Shown here: one piece after another, positions 1 through 6,284 of the stretch
Position numbering within the stretch: position 1 is the stretch's first letter
Layout of the letters: each line of letters begins with the position of its first letter
Assembly: GCA_964476185.1 (NCBI GenBank)
Contig: CAYYZO010000009.1
Span: 14,929 to 78,928, forward strand
DNA: 64,000 nt
Direction of reading: 5' to 3'
From: DATNBU01 sp964476185
GTDB lineage: Bacteria; Desulfobacterota; Binatia; UBA1149; CAITLU01
Program-made: the position numbers and the translations under genes
Notes under the pieces: model-generated
What the model was told of the DNA's origin: nothing
Seen by the model: the letters and a program-made list of their open reading frames with translations, nothing else
The model's database searches: none

Positions 1-404
1 TGCGCACCAACCTCGACGGCTTCTACAACGTCTCGCACCCTTTGCTGATGCCGATGCTGCGGCGCCACAGCGGCGGCCGCGTCGTCGCGATCTCGTCCGT
101 GGCGGGGCTCGCCGGCAACCGCGGACAGGCCAACTACGCCGCCTCGAAGGCGGGCGTGATCGCCGCCTGCAAGTCGCTCGCGCAGGAGCTGGCCAAGCGC
201 GCGATCACCGTCAACTGCGTGGCGCCCGGGCTGATCGACACCGAGATGATCGCCGGCGCCCCGGTCGACGAGATCACGAAGATGATCCCGATGCGGAGGC
301 TCGGCACCAGCGACGAAGTGGCGGCGGCGGTCGCGTTTCTGTTCTCGCCCGGAGCGGCTTACATCACCGGGCAGGTGATCTCGGTGAACGGGGGAATGCT
401 GTGA
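1..404 (+). CDS. fabG: 3-oxoacyl-ACP reductase (SDR family), 5' end cut off by window
   Basis: The reading frame is open from the window edge (codons in phase with position 3) to TGA at 402-404, so only the C-terminal ~133 residues are present. They hold the SDR catalytic block: the serine stretch ISSVAG, the YAASKAG motif with catalytic Tyr and Lys, then NCVAPGLIDTEM and the C-terminal YITGQVISVNGG typical of FabG. The enzyme reduces 3-oxoacyl-ACP with NADPH during fatty-acid or polyene chain extension. It lies 40 bases upstream of a halogenase-like flavoprotein gene and close to ketosynthase genes, so it more likely serves a specialised aryl-polyene-type pathway than bulk fatty-acid synthesis (inference). 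The SDR assignment is firm; the exact substrate is not. Confidence 0.9.
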   Translation, partial: RTNLDGFYNVSHPLLMPMLRRHSGGRVVAISSVAGLAGNRGQANYAASKAGVIAACKSLAQELAKRAITVNCVAPGLIDTEMIAGAPVDEITKMIPMRRLGTSDEVAAAVAFLFSPGAAYITGQVISVNGGML

Positions 405-422
405 GGCGCGCGGCGACCGACC

Positions 423-443
423 GCCGGCAGGAGGACTGCCGGC
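423..443 (+). promoter_or_regulatory. Shine-Dalgarno displayed in a hairpin loop
   Basis: A perfect 8-bp inverted repeat, GCCGGCAG (423-430) and CTGCCGGC (436-443), encloses the loop GAGGA. The ribosome-binding site GGAGGA spans 430-435, and the ATG of the next gene begins at 445, directly after the stem. The arrangement could tune translation or hide the start from ribosomes until the stem opens. This is visible in the sequence; a regulatory role is inference. Confidence 0.5.
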
Positions 444-444
444 G

Positions 445-2007
445 ATGAAGTGGGACGTCGCCATCCTCGGCGGGGGCTTCGCCGGGCAGATGCTCGCGCG
501 CCAGCTCACGCGCCAGACGCCCGGCCTGAAGATCGCGATCTTCGAGCGCTCGACCGAGACTTCGTACAAGGTCGGCGAGGCCACCGTCGAGATCGGCGCG
601 AACTACCTCGTGCGCCGCCAGGGCCTGCTGCGCTACCTCTACGACCGGCACTACCCGAAGAACGGCTTGCGCTACTTCTTCGACAACGAGACGAAGTCGG
701 CCCCGCTGCAGTCGATGAGCGAGATCGGCCCGGTCAACTTCCCGTTCCACGCCGCGTTCCAGATCGACCGCGCGCGCATCGAGGCCGACCTGATCGAGAT
801 GAACTCGAACGACGGCGTCGAGGTGCGCCGCGGCGTGCGCGCGCTGCCGACCGACGTGCGCGAGGACGGCGGCCTGCACACGATCACCGTCGAGAGCCCG
901 TCGGGCAGCGAGACGCACTCGGCGCGCTGGGTCGTGGACGCGGCCGGCCGCGCCGACCTGCTCGCCCGCGCCAAGGGCCTGCGCGTCCGGGAGGAACAGC
1001 ACCGCGTCGGCTCGGTCTGGGGCCGCTTCGAGAACGTCACCGACATCGACAGCGTCGGCCCTCCCGAGTTCCACTCGCGCGTGCGCCACTCGGTGCGCGG
1101 CCTCTCGACCGTGCACTTCTGGTACCCGGGCTACTGGATCTGGTTCATCCCGCTTCGCGACGGCATCACCAGCGTCGGGCTGGTCGGCCTGCCGGTGAAC
1201 GAGGTTCCCGGCATCCGCACGATCGACGGCTTCCGGGCGTTCCTCGACAGCCACGCCGCCGTGCGGACGCTGCTCCACGGCGCGAGGGCCGTGGACATCG
1301 GCAGCTACTCGCAGATCGCGTACAACACGCGGCGCTTCTTCAGCGAGCACCGCTGGGGCCTCGTCGGCGAGGCCGCCACCGCCGCCGACCCGCTCTACAG
1401 CCCCGGCACCGACTTCATCGCGCTCGAGAACGACATGGTCGCGGACCTGATCGCGCGCGACTTCGGCGGCCAGCCGTTCGCGGACTTCGCCGAGCAGGCC
1501 TCGCTGTACAACGACTTCCTGCAGTTCCGCCAGGAGGCCACGCTGAACCTCTACCGCGGCCAGTACCCGACCTTCGGCAGCTACGAACTCACGCGCATGA
1601 AGTGGGACCTCGACATCGCTTCGTACTTCAACCTGTGGGTCACCTCTTACCTGCAGGACCAGCACCTCGACAAGATGTGGCTGAAGGGACAGTTGCGCAT
1701 GCGGCCGCTGGTGCTGCAGGCGCTGCGCACGTTCGCGGACCTGTTCCAGGACATCGCGCACACGCTGCGCGACGAGGGCCGGTTCTACTCGCACAACCTC
1801 GGCGAGTTCACCTACGGGCTCGACAACATCGACTTCATCCCGGAAGTCGGGTTGCCGCGCTCGCGCCGCCGCGTGCTCGAGAAGCAGACCGAGATCTTCA
1901 ACACCGTGCGCCGCAGCGCCGCCGAGGTGCTCGGCCGCCCGGCAACCCCGGACGAGATGCCGCCGCTGCCGCTGACGGCGTTCGTCGGCTCGCAGCCGCT
2001 GCTCTGA
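445..2007 (+). CDS. FAD-dependent halogenase-like oxidoreductase
   Basis: A 520-residue flavoprotein. The N-terminal Rossmann motif GGGFAGQ (residues 9-15) binds FAD, followed by KVGEATVE (42-49), the GEAT signature of flavin-dependent tryptophan-halogenase relatives. The halogenase motif WxWxIP is intact as WIWFIP at 231-236, and Lys72 in PKNGLRYF lies where halogenases carry their active-site lysine (alignment by eye). Such proteins accompany ketosynthases in aryl-polyene and related pigment clusters, where they halogenate or oxidise an aromatic head group. Next to fabG and two ketosynthase-type genes, a role in tailoring a polyene or aromatic lipid is plausible. It could instead be a non-halogenating monooxygenase or dehydrogenase. 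The start is supported by the Shine-Dalgarno at 430-435. Confidence 0.8.
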   Translation: MKWDVAILGGGFAGQMLARQLTRQTPGLKIAIFERSTETSYKVGEATVEIGANYLVRRQGLLRYLYDRHYPKNGLRYFFDNETKSAPLQSMSEIGPVNFPFHAAFQIDRARIEADLIEMNSNDGVEVRRGVRALPTDVREDGGLHTITVESPSGSETHSARWVVDAAGRADLLARAKGLRVREEQHRVGSVWGRFENVTDIDSVGPPEFHSRVRHSVRGLSTVHFWYPGYWIWFIPLRDGITSVGLVGLPVNEVPGIRTIDGFRAFLDSHAAVRTLLHGARAVDIGSYSQIAYNTRRFFSEHRWGLVGEAATAADPLYSPGTDFIALENDMVADLIARDFGGQPFADFAEQASLYNDFLQFRQEATLNLYRGQYPTFGSYELTRMKWDLDIASYFNLWVTSYLQDQHLDKMWLKGQLRMRPLVLQALRTFADLFQDIAHTLRDEGRFYSHNLGEFTYGLDNIDFIPEVGLPRSRRRVLEKQTEIFNTVRRSAAEVLGRPATPDEMPPLPLTAFVGSQPLL

Positions 2008-2165
2008 ACACCCCGTTCGCATACGCGCCCGGCGATCCCGACTTCGAGATCGCGGCCGACGACCCGCGCCACGACGTGCTGCACCGCCACGCGCGCGCGA
2101 TCGCCGACGGGGCCGACCCCGACACGCCGCTGACCGCCGCGCACGCGTTCCCGCCGCCCGCGGAC

Positions 2166-2888
2166 ATGACGCCCGCGCAGGGGCTCGGCCTGCTGGCGGC
2201 GATGGTCCTCGTGGGACTGAGCGGCTTCGCGAGCGGGTGGCTGCGCGATGCGTTCGGGGTGCGGCCTCTGGCGATGCTGCTGCTCGCGCTCGCCTGGGGC
2301 GCGTCGCGGGGACTCGCCGACCTGAAGACCGGGGGGCACCCTTCGATTTCCGCCGGCGAGCGCCGGACGCTGGTCGGCCTCCTCGCGTTCGCGGCCCTGG
2401 CCGGCTCGGCCACGGCGCTCGCGCTGCTGCCCGCCGTCGTGCACGCCGCCGTCGCGCGGCTGCTGCTCGCGAGCCTCGACGACGACCTCACGCTGATCGA
2501 GAAGGGCGCGCGCGTCTCTCATCCGCTCGCGCCGCTGTTCATCGGACCGTACTGTCGCAAGCTGACCGTCGTCTGGGCGATGGCGTTCGCCGCGAGCGCG
2601 GGCTTGACCGCGGCGTTCGCGCTGGCCGGCGCCGCGGACCTTCACCGCGCGTGGACCGGCTGGATGTTCTGGACGCTGCTGGGCGTGTTCTCCGCGGTCG
2701 AGTTCGTCTGGCGCAAGTCGTGGTTCCGCTACTACGGCCGCGGCCCGCTCGACCGCCTGCTCGCGCGAATGTTCCCGCCCGAACGCACCGAGCGCGGCCG
2801 GCGCTCGGAGGCCTACCTGAGAAACATGCGCGCCGAGCTCGCGCGCCTGGCCGAGATCGAGCGCCGCGAGCGCTCGGCGCGAAGCTGA
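2166..2888 (+). CDS. COG4648-like multi-pass membrane protein
   Basis: About 240 residues with four or five hydrophobic segments (GLGLLAAMVLVGLSGF near the start, then PLAMLLLALAWG, LLAFAALAGSATALALL, and two more before FVWRKSWFRYY), ending in a charged cytoplasmic-looking tail. The WRK-x2-FRYY segment after the last membrane span resembles the COG4648 family found in aryl-polyene clusters, although I match it by eye only. ATG 2166 was chosen. The frame stays open upstream to the halogenase stop and has a possible GTG at 2076 and CTG at 2004, so the protein may be 30-54 residues longer. It follows the halogenase gene on the same strand and converges with the chain-length-factor gene. Confidence 0.55.
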   Translation: MTPAQGLGLLAAMVLVGLSGFASGWLRDAFGVRPLAMLLLALAWGASRGLADLKTGGHPSISAGERRTLVGLLAFAALAGSATALALLPAVVHAAVARLLLASLDDDLTLIEKGARVSHPLAPLFIGPYCRKLTVVWAMAFAASAGLTAAFALAGAADLHRAWTGWMFWTLLGVFSAVEFVWRKSWFRYYGRGPLDRLLARMFPPERTERGRRSEAYLRNMRAELARLAEIERRERSARS

Positions 2889-2988
2889 ACCGCGGCCCGC
2901 GACCCCGGATCCTGCCGTTCGTGTCCTCGCGGGCGCCCCGGAGAACGAGCGACGCCCGTCTCTCCCGAGGTCCTCGCCGGGGGTCGGG

Positions 2989-3756
2989 TCAGGTCGCGCG
3001 CTGCCAGCGCCACGTCCGCCCGTTGCCGGGCAGCTCGAGCTCGCGTTCCCCGGCGAGCATCCAGCGCAGGAACTCCGCGGCGTCGGACCAGCCGCGCCGG
3101 TCGGCCTCGCGCGCGGCGACCGCGACGCCGGGCTCGGACGGCTCGTCGTGGCCGCGCACGCCGAACCGCACGCCCGCGCCGTCGCCGCTCGTCGCCAGCA
3201 GCAACGCGACCGCGTAGACCGCCTGCGGATCGTCGATCAGGCTGTGGAACTCCTCGCACAGCGGCACGTCTCCGGTGACGAGCAGCACCGGCCGCGACGG
3301 CTCGCGGTGCAGGTGCGTCGCGGCTTCGAGGAAGCCGGTCGCGAACGACTCGGCGCGCGCCGACAGCGCGCTCGACGCGTGGCGATTGCCGGCCGCGATC
3401 GAGAACAGGCCGGACTGCGCGTTGTGGACCGTGTGCGTGAAGCGCGACGGCGACATGCGCTCGTCGTGGGCGATGTTCTTCAGCAGCGGCACCGACTCGT
3501 TGATGCTGCCGTAGCGCGAGGCGAACACCGTGCGCACGTCGGACGGCGCGGTGCGGTCGCCGCAGCCGAACGCGGCGGTGAGCATCGCGCGCGACAGCGG
3601 CGTGCAGCGGCGGCGGATCATCGGCGGCACGGCCTTGGCGTCCGGCACGCCGTCGGCGCCGAGCGGTCCCGGCGCCTCGGCCCACGCCGTCCATGCCTCG
3701 CGCGTCTCCACGCCGGGCGCCCACGCGAACCAGTCCTCGACGACGACCGCGATCAT
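2989..3756 (-). CDS. Beta-ketoacyl synthase chain-length-factor-like protein
   Basis: 255 residues matching the ketosynthase N-terminal-domain family found in aryl-polyene clusters (Ketoacyl-synt_2 type). Recognisable stretches are DWFAWAPG near the start, IRRRCTPLSRAM, the VFASRYGS segment and the NAQSGLFSIAAGNRHASS block. The region where true ketosynthases carry the nucleophile shows no TxCSS motif, so it is probably a non-condensing partner that shapes chain length. It lies 76 bases downstream of a full ketosynthase gene on the same strand, and the two probably form a heterodimeric pair. Family assignment is fairly sure; function is by analogy. Confidence 0.75.
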   Translation of the reverse strand: MIAVVVEDWFAWAPGVETREAWTAWAEAPGPLGADGVPDAKAVPPMIRRRCTPLSRAMLTAAFGCGDRTAPSDVRTVFASRYGSINESVPLLKNIAHDERMSPSRFTHTVHNAQSGLFSIAAGNRHASSALSARAESFATGFLEAATHLHREPSRPVLLVTGDVPLCEEFHSLIDDPQAVYAVALLLATSGDGAGVRFGVRGHDEPSEPGVAVAAREADRRGWSDAAEFLRWMLAGERELELPGNGRTWRWQRAT

Positions 3757-3832
3757 CCGCGTCGCCTCGCGCGTCGCCTCGCGAGCCGGCTCGCGCGCCG
3801 TCCCGCGGTCCTCGACAGCGCGCTGGCCTCCC

Positions 3833-5041
3833 TCATGCTCGCGCCCTCGCCAGCACCAGCGTGCAGTTGTTGCCGCCGAAACCGAAGGCGTTGCTCATCA
3901 CGAACGCGGTCTCGCCGACTCGCACGCGGCGGCCGTCGCCCAGGAAGTCGAGCGCGGGCAACGCCGGGTCGGCGACGCCGTCCCAGCGGTGCGGCGGCAG
4001 CACGAGCTCGTCGCCGTCGCGGTGTTCGAGGATCTGCCAGCACTGCGCGGCGCCGGTTGCGCCGGCGACGCCGAGCGTGTGGCCGGCGAGCGGCTTCGTC
4101 GAGCTGACGGGCAGGCCCGCGCCGAACAACCCGGCGACCGCCCGGCATTCCATCGCGTCGTTCGCGGGCGTGCCGGTGCCGTGCAGGTTCAGGTAGGCGA
4201 CGTCGCGCGGGCCGACCCCCGCGTCCGCGAGCGCGCCGCGCATCGCAGCCAGCGCCCCGGCGCCGTCCGGATCCGGCGCCGACATGTGGTGCGCCTCGCT
4301 CGATTCGCCGACGCCGGCAAGCTGCACGCCGCCTTCCTCGCGCAGGACGAGGAACCAGACGCCGGCTTCCCCGAGCGTGATGCCGCGGCGGTTCGCGCTG
4401 CACGGGTTCGTCAATTCGTCGCTGAGCAGGCCGAGCGAGCTGAAACCGTTGCAGGTGAGGCCGCAGATCGTGTCGGTCGCGCCGCAGACCACGGCGTCGG
4501 CGAAGTCCATCGCCAGGAGCGCGCGCGCCGACGCGAGCGCGCGGGCGCCCGACGAACAGGCTGTCGACAGCGTGAAGGCCGGCCCGGTCACGCCGAGGTA
4601 GGTCGCGACGAACTCGGAGATGCCGCCGAACTCGAGCTGGGCCGCGCGGAAGCGGCCCGGCAGCACGCCGGTGCGCTCGCGGTGCGCGATCGCGACCTCG
4701 GCGTCGCCGACGCCCGACGTGCTGGTGCCGCCGACCACCGCGACGCGGCCGCGACCGAACCGTGCGATCGCCTCCCGAACCGGCGCCGCGATCTGGTCGA
4801 GCACGAACGCGGCGAGGCGGTTGTTGCGGCAGTCGTACTCCGCGAGCTCGGGCGCGAGCACCGGCAGCTCGGCGTCCACCAGGCCGACGAGGATCTCGCG
4901 CTCGGGCGCGAGGCCGGCGCGGCGCACGAACCGGCTCGTGTCGCCGGCGACAAGGCGCGGCCAGATCTCGGCGGGGTCCTTGCCGAGCGCGTTGGCCATG
5001 CCGACGGCGGCGAGGCGGCAGGGGGTGCGGGGCGTCGTCAC
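3833..5041 (-). CDS. Beta-ketoacyl-ACP synthase (KAS I/II type)
   Basis: 402-residue condensing enzyme with the full Cys-His-His triad: nucleophile Cys152 in STACSSG, His277 in NLHGTGT and His311 in PLAGHTLG. It would catalyse decarboxylative condensation of malonyl-ACP with an acyl-ACP primer. It starts with GTG at 5041, overlapping the TGA of the upstream mipA-like gene (shared GTGA), so the two are probably translationally coupled. The chain-length-factor-like gene follows. The N-terminus, with MANALG and the shortish PERE loop, resembles aryl-polyene ketosynthases more than housekeeping FabF. With the ketoreductase and halogenase across the convergent junction it forms part of a specialised biosynthetic locus. 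Confidence 0.88.
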   Translation of the reverse strand: MTTPRTPCRLAAVGMANALGKDPAEIWPRLVAGDTSRFVRRAGLAPEREILVGLVDAELPVLAPELAEYDCRNNRLAAFVLDQIAAPVREAIARFGRGRVAVVGGTSTSGVGDAEVAIAHRERTGVLPGRFRAAQLEFGGISEFVATYLGVTGPAFTLSTACSSGARALASARALLAMDFADAVVCGATDTICGLTCNGFSSLGLLSDELTNPCSANRRGITLGEAGVWFLVLREEGGVQLAGVGESSEAHHMSAPDPDGAGALAAMRGALADAGVGPRDVAYLNLHGTGTPANDAMECRAVAGLFGAGLPVSSTKPLAGHTLGVAGATGAAQCWQILEHRDGDELVLPPHRWDGVADPALPALDFLGDGRRVRVGETAFVMSNAFGFGGNNCTLVLARARA

Positions 5042-6075
5042 TTCGCCTCGTCGGACGGCGCGACAGCCGCCGCGGGAACCGCCGAAGGCGAACCCGCGGC
5101 GGCGTCGCCGCCCGCATGCGGGACCGACGACACCGGCGCGACGTCCTGCTCCCGCGCCGAACCTTCCCTCGGCGCGCTTTCCGGCGGCACGCCATCCAGT
5201 GCGCGACGGACGGCCGCGCGTCGCAGCAGGTTCGCCTCGGCGCCGACCGGCACCATCTCGTCCGACTTCATCCAGATCCAGCCGATCGCGACGCCGCCGA
5301 AGAACGCGTGGCGGCTGCCGACGAGCGGGCTGTCGCGAAACGTCGCGCCTTCGAGGTTGAAGTAGCGGCTGAACAGACCGACGTAGAACCGGCCGAAGTA
5401 TCGGCTGACCCCGGCCGAAAGCCGCACGCCGGCGTATCCGCCGTCGGCGCCGTAAGCCGGCCGGTCCGGCGTCGCGTACCTCGCGGCGACGCTGTACAGG
5501 AACTCGTTGTAGTCGTTGTTGCCGAACTCTAGGCCGGCGTTGCCCTCGAACCGCCAGCCTTCCGGCTCGAAGCGGTAGACGAGCTTCGGGCTCGCCACGA
5601 GCCCCTCATAGGAGAAGTGGTCGAAGTCGACCGCGAACGCGGCGCGCAGCGGCACGTCGACGTCGAGCCCGTGGCGGCCGTCGTCGCTCTCGGCCACCTC
5701 GAACTTCAGCGACGGGCCGACCTGCGCGACCCAGTCCAGGTCCGGCATGCCGTGGCGGAGGTCGTTGTCGTCGCTGTCGACCGGGATCTGGCCGCTGGCC
5801 GAAAGGTCGAGCCGCACGAGCGATGTGCCGAAGATCCGGGTCTGCATCGATTCCCGGTCGAGCCGCAGCCTCGTTCCCCGGTAGATGATCCAGGGGAACG
5901 GGATCGGTCGGAAACGGTACTCGTCGGAACCGATGTAGTCGGGCTGCGTGTAGAAGACGCTGCCGATGCCGAGCTCCCATTTCGGGCGTTCCTCGGCGGA
6001 CGCGACCGTCGCAGCGCCGAAGAGCGCGGCGACGAGCACGGCGCGCCCCACGAGAAGACGGTCAACGGACGGCAT
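5038..6075 (-). CDS. MipA/OmpV family outer-membrane protein
   Basis: 345 residues. Residues 1-26 form a signal peptide ending near ASA-EER. The mature N-terminus WELGIGSVFYTQPDYIGSD and the FRPIPFPWIIYRG segment are typical of MipA/OmpV barrels, which carry alternating beta strands rich in Tyr, Phe and Asp/Asn turns. MipA proteins sit in the outer membrane; E. coli MipA scaffolds peptidoglycan synthases. After the last strand (GGVAIGWIWMKS) comes an unusual tail of about 70 residues rich in Ala, Pro and Ser, so the protein is longer than the usual ~250 residues. It heads the leftward operon mipA-KS-chain-length factor. A role in export or placement of the operon's product is speculation. Confidence 0.82.
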   Translation of the reverse strand: MPSVDRLLVGRAVLVAALFGAATVASAEERPKWELGIGSVFYTQPDYIGSDEYRFRPIPFPWIIYRGTRLRLDRESMQTRIFGTSLVRLDLSASGQIPVDSDDNDLRHGMPDLDWVAQVGPSLKFEVAESDDGRHGLDVDVPLRAAFAVDFDHFSYEGLVASPKLVYRFEPEGWRFEGNAGLEFGNNDYNEFLYSVAARYATPDRPAYGADGGYAGVRLSAGVSRYFGRFYVGLFSRYFNLEGATFRDSPLVGSRHAFFGGVAIGWIWMKSDEMVPVGAEANLLRRAAVRRALDGVPPESAPREGSAREQDVAPVSSVPHAGGDAAAGSPSAVPAAAVAPSDEAK

Positions 6076-6284
6076 CCGATCGAACCTAGGTGCCCGCGTC
6101 GGGACGTTCAAGCGGCGGTCGCGCGGGACAAGCGCGACGACTTGTCCCGGCGATGCCGAACCGGCCTGCGTCGCCGGGTCCACGGGGGGCGGTACGCCCG
6201 CGCGATTCGCGGCGACGCTGATCGCCGCGCACCGTTGTCGCCGGCCGGCGGCACGCGGCGTGGATGGTCGGCGGGTCCTGCGTG

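Noticed and set aside
2004..2166. CTG or GTG start for the membrane protein directly at the halogenase stop
   Set aside because: Possible, but ATG 2166 precedes the first membrane span; the upstream residues show no clear family match. Left as uncertainty in the call.
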